Of a stretch of DNA of 48,140 nt, positions 42,235 through 48,140 are shown one piece after another. The number at the start of each line of letters is the position of its first letter. Positions within the stretch are counted from its first letter, which is position 1. The position numbers were made by a program, and so were the translations under genes. The notes beneath the pieces were generated by a model, which was given only the letters and a program-made list of their open reading frames with translations, had not been told where the DNA came from and ran no database searches. Source of the stretch: Prevotella sp. (lineage in GTDB: Bacteria; Bacteroidota; Bacteroidia; Bacteroidales; Bacteroidaceae); NCBI GenBank assembly GCA_017619755.1, contig JAFZRU010000051.1, positions 1 to 48,140 of the forward strand. The letters run 5' to 3'.

Positions 42235-42249
42235 GCTTCACCAGCGTCA
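42235..42249. repeat. Triloop hairpin GAAGCC-CGA-GGCTTC
   Basis: A 6-bp perfect stem with a 3-base loop between the aldA stop and the main terminator. It has the same layout as the mini-hairpins in the gene-free spacers elsewhere in the window. Confidence 0.5.
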
Positions 42250-42253
42250 TTCA

Positions 42254-42298
42254 ACAATCGGAGCAGCCGTCATTCGGCTGCTCCGATTGTCTTGTTCC
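42254..42298. terminator. Terminator with 16-bp perfect stem
   Basis: ACAATCGGAGCAGCCG (42254-42269) pairs with CGGCTGCTCCGATTGT (42275-42290), loop TCATT, followed by the T-rich CTTGTTCCTTTT. It lies between convergent aldA and the TerB/DnaJ gene and may serve both. Confidence 0.88.
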
Positions 42299-42325
42299 TT
42301 TTGGAGGTCATAGGAAGCCCTTCCC

Positions 42326-43144
42326 CTACAGTCCCCTGGCCTTCCAAATTTTCTCCTTGGCGGCGTTGATTTCCTGGAATTTCTTCTCTGCCGCTTTCTT
42401 GACATCCTCTCCAAGGGCGGAGACACGGTCGGGATGGTGGTCGAGGGCGAGTTTCCGATATGCTTTCTTGACCTCCTCGTCGGAGGCGTCAGGCGAGACA
42501 CCAAGCACCTTGTAGGCATCCTCCAAGGAGCCACTGCTGCTGCCACCACTCTCCAAGTTGAGCATGGAGTCCACCTCACGGGCCGACATTCCCATATACT
42601 GAGCCACCTCGTAGAGGGCGCTGCGCTCCGCATCGGCCACCTGGCCGTCGGCCTTGGCAATCTCCACGAGGAACGCCAGCAACTGCAGCCGCTCGCTGTA
42701 GTTGAGGTTGGCTGCCACCTGCGCACACACCTGCCGCATGTAGCTGCGCGTTTGCCCATATCTTTGCGCATCCCATTTCTTCTGCTCCTCAAAGAGGCGA
42801 AGCAAGATTTCATTTCCCTGCTGGGCTGCCGCCTCCCCGAAATTGTTGCGGAGGAAAGTCCTCACATACTCCATCTCTGAATGCATGACCTTTCCGTCGG
42901 CCCGTATGATGTATGAGGCAAGCACCAACATGGAGAAAAGGAAGCTGTTGCGCTGCCCTTGGTTGGTGCCGCTGTATGAAGAGCCGCCGCCATAGCTGCC
43001 GCCGTATCCTCTTCCTGCATTGCTGTCGCCTTCATCCTCACCCAACGAGTCGATGAGGCTTCCTATGAACATGCCTGCAATGGCCCCTAAAGGTGGGAAC
43101 AGCATGAAACCCAAAATGCCACCTATCCATTTGAAAATGCCCAT
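42326..43144 (-). CDS. TerB-like and DnaJ domain protein (DjlA-like)
   Basis: 272 residues. An N-terminal Gly-rich hydrophobic part ([26 protein letters not shown]) could be a membrane anchor. A Gly/Ser/Tyr-rich linker leads to a TerB-like helical domain (about 65-190; [29 protein letters not shown]-like repeats) and a C-terminal J-domain (about 205-272) with the H-P-D motif in [12 protein letters not shown]. Such proteins stimulate DnaK at the membrane. It is the last gene of a leftward pair with the HsdR-N-like gene. Confidence 0.9.
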   Translation of the reverse strand: MGIFKWIGGILGFMLFPPLGAIAGMFIGSLIDSLGEDEGDSNAGRGYGGSYGGGSSYSGTNQGQRNSFLFSMLVLASYIIRADGKVMHSEMEYVRTFLRNNFGEAAAQQGNEILLRLFEEQKKWDAQRYGQTRSYMRQVCAQVAANLNYSERLQLLAFLVEIAKADGQVADAERSALYEVAQYMGMSAREVDSMLNLESGGSSSGSLEDAYKVLGVSPDASDEEVKKAYRKLALDHHPDRVSALGEDVKKAAEKKFQEINAAKEKIWKARGL

Positions 43145-43171
43145 GTCGAATCTCCTTTATAAATATGTTTG

Positions 43172-43627
43172 TTAAATATTTTCATAATTGGGAATACTCT
43201 CCAAAAATAAATAATTTTGATGCTCATAGTCCATCTTGCAGCAATAATGACAGAGGCCGTTACTCACCACCAAATAGTCCACATGCAGCAGCATGTTGTA
43301 GGCTGTCACCTGGTCGAACACCTTCTGGGTGAGGGTGATGCTGGGTGCCTTGTATTCAATGACCATACGCGGCTCGGCTCGCAGACCATAGAGAACCGTG
43401 TCGCACCGCAAGCGCTTCTGCCCGATGGAGAGCTCCACCTCGTTGGCCAGCATCGAAGCAGGATAGCCAAGATGCACGGTGAGGTAGTTGACGAAATGCT
43501 GCCGCACCCACTCCTCCGGGGTGAGTGCCACGTATTTCCGGCGCAACATGTCGAAAATCATGCGCTTGCCAGAGCGCATCACCACCTTGGCGGGATATGG
43601 GGGAAGGTTCAGGTAGGACATCAGCAT
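43172..43627 (-). CDS. HsdR-N-like PD-(D/E)xK nuclease-fold protein
   Basis: 151 residues (ATG at 43627; 43621 is possible). It matches the type I restriction enzyme R protein N-terminal domain as a stand-alone protein: NLPPYPAKVVMRSGKRMIFDMLRRKYVALTPEEWVRQ at the start and CDTVLYGLRAEPRMVIEYKAPS as the D..ExK core (near residues 89-110). No methylase or specificity gene is near. Stand-alone versions are common in Bacteroidales; their role is unknown. It is 27 bases ahead of the TerB/DnaJ gene. Confidence 0.88.
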   Translation of the reverse strand: MLMSYLNLPPYPAKVVMRSGKRMIFDMLRRKYVALTPEEWVRQHFVNYLTVHLGYPASMLANEVELSIGQKRLRCDTVLYGLRAEPRMVIEYKAPSITLTQKVFDQVTAYNMLLHVDYLVVSNGLCHYCCKMDYEHQNYLFLESIPNYENI

Positions 43628-43704
43628 CCGAGGTGTTAAGTTGTTGAGAGATGGGTTGAAACAAAAGTATGATGCACGGGGAAGATAAAAATGAACGAGT
43701 TCAT

Positions 43705-43735
43705 TTTGTTTTCCGCTCAGCTTTCACTACCTTTG
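43705..43735 (+). promoter_or_regulatory. Bacteroides-type promoter of holA
   Basis: TTTG (43705-43708), exactly 19 bases, TACCTTTG (43728-43735). It matches the consensus fully and leaves a leader of about 60 bases. Confidence 0.85.
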
Positions 43736-43803
43736 CAGCTGCAAAGATAATAAAATCCTCTTTGAGGGCGAAAAGTTTTCCGTCTTTTTTATCACAACAC
43801 ACC

Positions 43804-44823
43804 ATGGCAGCAAAACAAACCTACGAGTCGATCATGAGCGACCTCATCGCCAGGAAATTCCATCCCATCTACATCCTGATGGGTGAAGAACCTTATTATA
43901 TAGACAAGGTGTGCAACTACATCGAGGAGCACGCGCTCCAACCCGAGGAGCGCGATTTCAACCAGACAGTGGTTTATGGCTCCGAAACGACACCTGCACA
44001 AGTGATTGACATGGCGAAGCGCTTCCCGATGATGTCGGAATACCAAGTGGTGGTGGTGAAGGAGGCCCAGAATATCAAGAACTGGGACCGCTTGGACGCC
44101 TATTTGGAGAAGCCTCTGAAATCAACCATCCTTGTCATTTGCTACAAACACGGCAAAATCGACGCAAGGAAGAAGTTCATGACCAAGGCCGGCGCCATAG
44201 GCGTGGTGTTCAACAGCGAGAAGATAAAGGACAACCACGTGCCATCGTTCATCGAGAATTATGTGAAGGAGAAAAACGCCACCATCGAACCCAAGGCTAA
44301 ACAGATGATAGCCGACTTCGTGGGCAACGACCTTTCACGCGTGGTGTCGGAAATAGACAAGACACTCATCGACCTTCCCGCCGACAAGAGGGTGGTGACA
44401 AGCGAGGTGGTGGAGGAGAAGATTGGCATCAGCAAGGACTACAATGTATTCGAACTACGCGACGCCCTGGTAAGCAGGGATGTTCTGAAAGCCAATCGAA
44501 TAGTGAAATATATTGACAAGAACCCCAAAACAGCCTCTATTTACTCCTTCTTGCCGCCACTGTTCAGCTTCTTCCAGAACCTGATGATTGCCCATTACGC
44601 CCCCGACAAGAGGTCCGACCGAAGCGTAGCCGCCGCCTTGGGCTTCAAGTCAGAGTGGTATGCCAAGGACTATATGGAGGCGATGAAAACATTCTCCGCA
44701 GTGAAAACGATGCAGATCATCCATGCAATAAGGGAAACAGATGCAAAAAGCAAGGGAATAGACACGCCAAACACCACTCCAGGCGACCTTTTGAAGCAAC
44801 TTGTCTATTTCATCCTTCACTAA
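43804..44823 (+). CDS. holA: DNA polymerase III subunit delta
   Basis: 339 residues from the ATG at 43804; the frame is open to 43669 but lies upstream of the promoter, so this start is safe. Delta is the clamp-loader subunit that opens the sliding clamp. The family features are HPIYILMGEEPYYIDKVCNYIEEHAL at the start, FPMMSEYQVVVVKEAQNIKNWDRL (near 85-105), KEKNATIEPKAKQMIADFVGNDLSRVVSEIDK and a C-terminal helical collar domain. It is monocistronic, with its own promoter and terminator. Confidence 0.95.
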   Translation: MAAKQTYESIMSDLIARKFHPIYILMGEEPYYIDKVCNYIEEHALQPEERDFNQTVVYGSETTPAQVIDMAKRFPMMSEYQVVVVKEAQNIKNWDRLDAYLEKPLKSTILVICYKHGKIDARKKFMTKAGAIGVVFNSEKIKDNHVPSFIENYVKEKNATIEPKAKQMIADFVGNDLSRVVSEIDKTLIDLPADKRVVTSEVVEEKIGISKDYNVFELRDALVSRDVLKANRIVKYIDKNPKTASIYSFLPPLFSFFQNLMIAHYAPDKRSDRSVAAALGFKSEWYAKDYMEAMKTFSAVKTMQIIHAIRETDAKSKGIDTPNTTPGDLLKQLVYFILH

Positions 44824-44851
44824 AAGCACGTTTTTTAAGATTTCAACACCT

Positions 44852-44882
44852 AAAACGCTCCATCTCCATGGGGCGTTTTTTA
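44852..44882 (+). terminator. Terminator after holA
   Basis: AAAACGCTCCAT (44852-44863) pairs with ATGGGGCGTTTT (44868-44879; one G-U), loop CTCC, and the Ts continue for five to six bases. It lies 28 bases after the holA stop. Confidence 0.9.
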
Positions 44883-45511
44883 TGACCTAACTACCAAAAG
44901 AGCAAAGCATTCACCCTTCAGGTAGCCCCTCAAAACTTCGATTTTTCATACAGTATGGACAATTGGTGGAGAAAGACCGAAAAACGCGAGTTTTGAGGGG
45001 ATAATGGAAGCAAAAAAGCCATATTAATATTATTTAACCTTTCAAAACGTAAATTTTAAAATTTCAACAAACAATTTTCAACTATCAAAACACAATGATT
45101 TATGTTTTAAAATCTGAATTTTTGTCGGGTGTTTATATTTCCCAACTTGTTTATAATTGTGTAAATTTTATGTTTGGATATATGAATGTATGAATATACA
45201 AATATGCAAAAATATCATATCTTTCTCATTCCCAATAAATTAACACTAATTATTAAAGTGAATGATTAGAAATATGGCTTGTTTTTCATCATTTTGATGA
45301 AATTGGGACATATTTCGTCCGTCATACATATATAATGATGTTTGACAGCCAATAATATATAGAAAAATGTAATAGCAAAGGTTGAAGTTAAAAACGGGCG
45401 TTAATTTCACATTTCCAAACACAAACAATTTCACGTTTTAAAATTTGAAAATTTCTGTTTATTTTTCACTTTGTAAATATAAACAGTCGTGCAAAAAAAC
45501 CATTAAAAAAC
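44883..45511. other. AT-rich gene-free island
   Basis: About 630 bases, visibly far more AT-rich than the rest of the window. No coding frame is convincing. The sequence TTTTAAAATTT occurs twice (near 45053 and 45434), each time close to a CAAACAATTT motif in different order. It lies upstream of the XRE-type regulator gene and could hold its control sites; I see no defined operator. Confidence 0.5.
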
Positions 45512-45542
45512 TTGCATGGATGAAAAAATTTGTTTACCTTTG
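45512..45542 (+). promoter_or_regulatory. Bacteroides-type promoter of the XRE-type gene
   Basis: TTG (45512-45514), 20 bases, TACCTTTG (45535-45542). The leader before the ATG at 45570 would be only about 20 bases. Confidence 0.75.
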
Positions 45543-45569
45543 TAAAATCTTTAAGAAATGCCATAAAAA

Positions 45570-46055
45570 ATGGCCTCATCATCAACTGTAGAAGAAATGA
45601 AAGACAGGATTAGACTTATCATGGAAAGCCAAAAGATGAATGCCGGGACTTTCGCCAAGTTCGTGGGCATCTCTTCCTCCTCGCTGAGCAACGTGTTCAA
45701 CGGGCGAACCAATCCCACCCTCTCCATGGTCATGTCCATCCATGAGCAATTCCCTGAGATCAGCTACCCCTGGCTGTTGGAAGGCAAGGGCGATATGTAC
45801 GCGAACGGCCTCCCCCAACCCACAAGTCCAGAGCAGGTTGCAACTCCTGCAAAGGAGGCAAGAATGCCCAAGGAAGAGAAGGCAGACATAAAGGCCAAAC
45901 CCGCCACCAACAAGGCCAGGCCGACCGAGTTGGGACTGGCCTTTGATTTCCAAGATGAGAAAAAAGCTGACAAAGCAAACTCACTCATCACAGAGATAAG
46001 GGTGTTCTTCGACGACTTGCACTATGAGTCATTCGTTCCCATCAACAAAAAGTGA
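45570..46055 (+). CDS. XRE-type helix-turn-helix transcriptional regulator
   Basis: 161 residues. The N-terminal helix-turn-helix (about 8-70) reads MKDRIRLIMESQKMNAGTFAKFVGISSSSLSNVFNGRTNPTLSMVMSI, of Cro/CI type. A PWLLEGKGDM segment follows, common in Bacteroidales XRE proteins, then a Lys/Ala/Pro-rich linker and a C-terminal beta-type piece (TEIRVFFDDLHYESFVPI). There is no prophage or restriction gene next to it, so the target is unknown. It has its own promoter and terminator. Confidence 0.88.
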   Translation: MASSSTVEEMKDRIRLIMESQKMNAGTFAKFVGISSSSLSNVFNGRTNPTLSMVMSIHEQFPEISYPWLLEGKGDMYANGLPQPTSPEQVATPAKEARMPKEEKADIKAKPATNKARPTELGLAFDFQDEKKADKANSLITEIRVFFDDLHYESFVPINKK

Positions 46056-46171
46056 GCACACATATTCTATTAATATACATTTCCAATCAATCAATTATTT
46101 TTATTGGGCGTAAGGCTCTGAGACAAAGCCTCAACGTCGATGTTTTCTAAATGGATAACATTTCTTCGGAT

Positions 46172-46210
46172 TACGGGCCTCGCTTGCAGGTGAGCGCCCG
46201 TAGTTTTTTT
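46172..46210 (+). terminator. Terminator after the XRE-type gene
   Basis: TACGGGC (46172-46178) pairs with GCCCGTA (46096-46102 read as 46196-46202), with an inner CTCGC/GTGAG stem, loop TTGCAG and one bulged C, followed by seven Ts (46204-46210). It lies 116 bases after the stop codon, so the transcript has a long 3' end. Confidence 0.85.
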
Positions 46211-46308
46211 GTAGTTCCTTTTGTCCTGCTCTCAATTTTCCCCTGAAGAATGGTAGATTCTTTATCTCAACTGACTTATAATTGCCGATTTTTATCTAAT
46301 TTTGCAGA

Positions 46309-47088
46309 ATGATGAGAAAATACATATTAGATTTAAAAGTGGTGTCGGTGGAATCTCTGGGTAGCAGGTATGCCTTGCTTCGCCTCACCTCCGACAGTCC
46401 TCTGCCCGAAATGCACCCCGGGCAGTTTGCCGAGTTGCGGGTGGATGGTTCTCCCTCCACCTTTCTTCGCCGCCCCATTTCCATCAATTACGTCTCTCGC
46501 GAGCGCAATGAGGTGTGGTTTTTGGTAGCAGTGGTAGGAAATGGAACTTCCCGCTTGTCTAAACTGCGAATGGGCGATGTTCTCAACTGCGTAATGCCCC
46601 TGGGCAATGGTTTTTCGCTTCCCTCCTCCCCCTCGGAGCGCGTGCTTTTGGTGGGCGGCGGAGTGGGTGTCGCCCCCCTGCTTTTCTTAGGCGAGTGCTT
46701 GTCGCAAATGGGCTGCCGCCCCACGTTCCTCTTGGGCGCACGCAACGCCTCGGACTTGGTGGAACTGGATCATTTCACCCGCTTGGGGCGTGTTCTTCTC
46801 ACCACGGAGGATGGAAGTGCCGGCGAGCGTGGCTTCGTCACCCAGCATCCCGTGTTGGATGCCGAGCGTTTCGACCGCATCTGCACCTGCGGCCCCAAGC
46901 CAATGATGGTGGCCGTGGCCAAGTATGCCAAGTCCCACGACATCTTCTGCGAGGTGTCATTGGAAAACAAGATGGCTTGCGGACTGGGAGCCTGCCTCTG
47001 CTGCGTGGAGGACACCACCGAGGGCAACATCTGTGTGTGCGAAAAAGGACCAGTGTTAAATATTAATCAATTGTTATGGCCAATCTGA
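46309..47088 (+). CDS. pyrK: Dihydroorotate dehydrogenase B, electron transfer subunit
   Basis: 259 residues (ATG at 46309 or 46312). It carries electrons from the catalytic subunit to NAD+. The FAD-binding R-R-P-I-S (54-58) and a NAD(P)-binding [14 protein letters not shown] are seen, and the C-terminal [2Fe-2S] site has the cysteines of [10 protein letters not shown] and a later CVC. A TAATTTTG sequence (46297-46304) lies only 4 bases before the ATG, too close for a normal leader. Its end overlaps pyrD by 13 bases. Confidence 0.94.
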   Translation: MMRKYILDLKVVSVESLGSRYALLRLTSDSPLPEMHPGQFAELRVDGSPSTFLRRPISINYVSRERNEVWFLVAVVGNGTSRLSKLRMGDVLNCVMPLGNGFSLPSSPSERVLLVGGGVGVAPLLFLGECLSQMGCRPTFLLGARNASDLVELDHFTRLGRVLLTTEDGSAGERGFVTQHPVLDAERFDRICTCGPKPMMVAVAKYAKSHDIFCEVSLENKMACGLGACLCCVEDTTEGNICVCEKGPVLNINQLLWPI

Positions 47089-47984
47089 ATGTAAAGATAA
47101 ATTCACTCTCTTTGAAGAACCCCGTCATGACAGCCTCCGGCACCTTTGGCTATGGCTTGGAGTTCTCCGACTTCATCGACCTCTCCCTCTTGGGAGGCAT
47201 CATCGTCAAAGGCACCACGCTGCACCCTCGGCAGGGAAACCCCTACCCCCGCATGGCAGAGACCGCCATGGGCATGCTCAACTGTGTTGGCTTGCAAAAC
47301 AAGGGCGTGGACTATTTCTGCGAGCACATCTACCCGGAAGTGAGGAACCTCGGCACGCACGTCATTGTCAACGTCAGCGGTTCCTCGCCGGAAGAGTACG
47401 CCGCCTGCGCCGCCCGCATCGACACCTTGGAAGACATCCCCGCCATCGAACTCAACATCTCGTGTCCTAATGTCCGCCAGGGCGGCATGGCCTTTGGCGT
47501 GACAACCTCCGGTGCATCTTCCGTCGTCAAGGCGGTGAGGGCGAACTACCACAAGACCCTCATCGTCAAACTCTCTCCCAATGTGACCAACATCGCCGAC
47601 ATCGCCCGTGCATGCGAGGCAGAGGGTGCCGACGCCGTGTCCTTAATCAACACGCTCATGGGCATGGCTGTCGATATCGAGCACCGCCAACCGCTGCTGA
47701 GCATCGGCACCGGCGGGCTCTCCGGCCCTGCCGTGAAGCCCGTGGCGCTACGCATGGTGTGGCAAGTGGCCAAGGCCGTAGGCATTCCCGTGGTAGGCTT
47801 GGGCGGCATCTCCACGCCAGAGGATGCCATAGAGTTCCTCATGGTCGGCGCCACGGCCATCGAAGTAGGCACCGCCAATTTCATCGACCCCGCAGTGACT
47901 GTCCGCATCATCGATGGCATCAACCACTGGCTCGACACCCATGGCTGTGAGAGCGTAAACGACATCATCGGGGTCATCTCTTAG
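47076..47984 (+). CDS. pyrD: Dihydroorotate dehydrogenase B, catalytic subunit
   Basis: 302 residues, class 1B. Oxidises dihydroorotate to orotate in pyrimidine synthesis, with FMN. The catalytic base is C130 in [12 protein letters not shown], in the place that is Ser in class 2 enzymes. The N-terminal TASGTFGYG and the FMN-phosphate-binding VVGLGGIST and [10 protein letters not shown] are seen. It overlaps pyrK by 13 bases, so the two are coupled. A CTATAG array starts 2 bases after the stop. Confidence 0.95.
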   Translation: MANLNVKINSLSLKNPVMTASGTFGYGLEFSDFIDLSLLGGIIVKGTTLHPRQGNPYPRMAETAMGMLNCVGLQNKGVDYFCEHIYPEVRNLGTHVIVNVSGSSPEEYAACAARIDTLEDIPAIELNISCPNVRQGGMAFGVTTSGASSVVKAVRANYHKTLIVKLSPNVTNIADIARACEAEGADAVSLINTLMGMAVDIEHRQPLLSIGTGGLSGPAVKPVALRMVWQVAKAVGIPVVGLGGISTPEDAIEFLMVGATAIEVGTANFIDPAVTVRIIDGINHWLDTHGCESVNDIIGVIS

Positions 47985-47986
47985 GG

Positions 47987-48064
47987 CTATAGAAGCTATA
48001 GAAACTATAGAAACTATAGAAGCTATAGTGGCTATAGAAGCTATAGAGACTATAGAGACTATAG
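47987..48064. repeat. Array of nine CTATAG hexamers at a 9-bp step
   Basis: CTATAG starts at 47987, 47996, 48005, 48014, 48023, 48032, 48041, 48050 and 48059, exactly 9 bp apart. The 3-base links are AAG, AAA, TGG or AGA. It begins 2 bases after the pyrD stop. CTATAG is its own reverse complement. Confidence 0.95.
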
Positions 48065-48086
48065 AGACCAGCCACCACAAAAAAAT

Positions 48087-48114
48087 TTGAGGGCAGCGAA
48101 AGCGCTGCCCTCAA
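48087..48114 (-). terminator. Terminator for a leftward gene beyond the window
   Basis: TTGAGGGCAGCG (48087-48098) and CGCTGCCCTCAA (48103-48114) form a 12-bp perfect stem with loop AAAG. The T tract is on the minus strand (AAAAAAA at 48079-48085 on the plus), so it best serves transcription coming from the right. pyrD transcripts could still use the stem. Confidence 0.8.
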
Positions 48115-48140
48115 CCAACACAAAAACTAAACTAGACTTA

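Noticed and set aside
45246-45434. 62-codon minus-strand frame in the AT-rich island
   Set aside because: It has a GTG start, AT-driven composition, no domain and no promoter.
46282-46304. Promoter of pyrK (TTG and TAATTTTG)
   Set aside because: The boxes are only 12 bases apart and the second is 4 bases before the ATG, so it would give a nearly leaderless transcript; too weak to call.
47748-48080. 110-codon minus-strand frame with SIV/SIA repeats
   Set aside because: The repeats come only from the 9-bp-step CTATAG array, and the rest is antisense to pyrD.
1-48140. tRNA, rRNA, riboswitch or insertion sequence
   Set aside because: By reading I found no cloverleaf, known riboswitch core, transposase or terminal inverted repeats with target duplications.

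Overview
The window looks like a chromosomal segment of a Bacteroidales bacterium, most likely Prevotellaceae. The reasons are: several promoters fit the Bacteroides-type pattern TTTG-N19/20-TAnnTTTG; genes have little Shine-Dalgarno sequence; secreted proteins end in the [GIV]YI-x-N-x-KK-x-VV[KR] tail common in Prevotella; and gene families such as the TIGR03915/TIGR03916 pair, DAHP synthase-chorismate mutase fusion and VorB-type 2-oxoacid:ferredoxin oxidoreductase are typical of the group. I see no rRNA, tRNA, CRISPR array, prophage or insertion sequence. Species cannot be named from this alone.

Layout. 1-604 is gene-free and full of small repeats. 605-3812 (minus) holds a GNAT acetyltransferase and beta-carbonic anhydrase operon, then a coupled pair of putative DNA repair/modification genes (radical SAM plus TIGR03915). 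4136-6394 (plus) is a large zinc-ribbon protein behind an unusual leader. 6404-6871 is greA. 7059-11663 (minus) is a giant rhamnogalacturonan lyase with a beta-solenoid-like tail, followed by a chain of mini-hairpins and a truncated MATE exporter. 13067-16799 (minus) holds a helix-hairpin-helix membrane protein and two tandem NSS sodium symporters. 16915-22950 holds VanZ-like, CYTH, a 47-residue membrane protein, prfB, an acyl-CoA ligase, a cupin, a TPR protein and a secreted protein.

23305-27436 is the best-defined regulatory unit: a Tyr/Phe leader peptide with mutually exclusive antiterminator and terminator, followed by prephenate dehydratase, an aminotransferase, DAHP synthase/chorismate mutase and prephenate dehydrogenase. 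Together these cover entry into the shikimate pathway and the final steps to phenylalanine and tyrosine.

27658-29195 pairs a secreted cohesin-like protein with a 60-residue peptide gene; a second member of that peptide family sits directly behind a secreted GH13 amylase (36950-40428). 29396-35675 holds a nuclease-family protein, ffh, folD, a one-repeat TPR gene and a four-subunit 2-oxoacid:ferredoxin oxidoreductase. 40760-48064 holds a lactaldehyde-type dehydrogenase, a TerB/DnaJ protein, an HsdR-N-like protein, holA, an AT-rich gap, an XRE-type regulator and pyrK-pyrD.

The most interesting unexplained structures are the aromatic attenuator, the small peptide genes paired with secreted proteins, four arrays of palindromic hexamers (TCTAGA or CTATAG) repeated at a 9-bp step, three of them starting 2-5 bases after a stop codon, and chains of short triloop hairpins in gene-free spacers.
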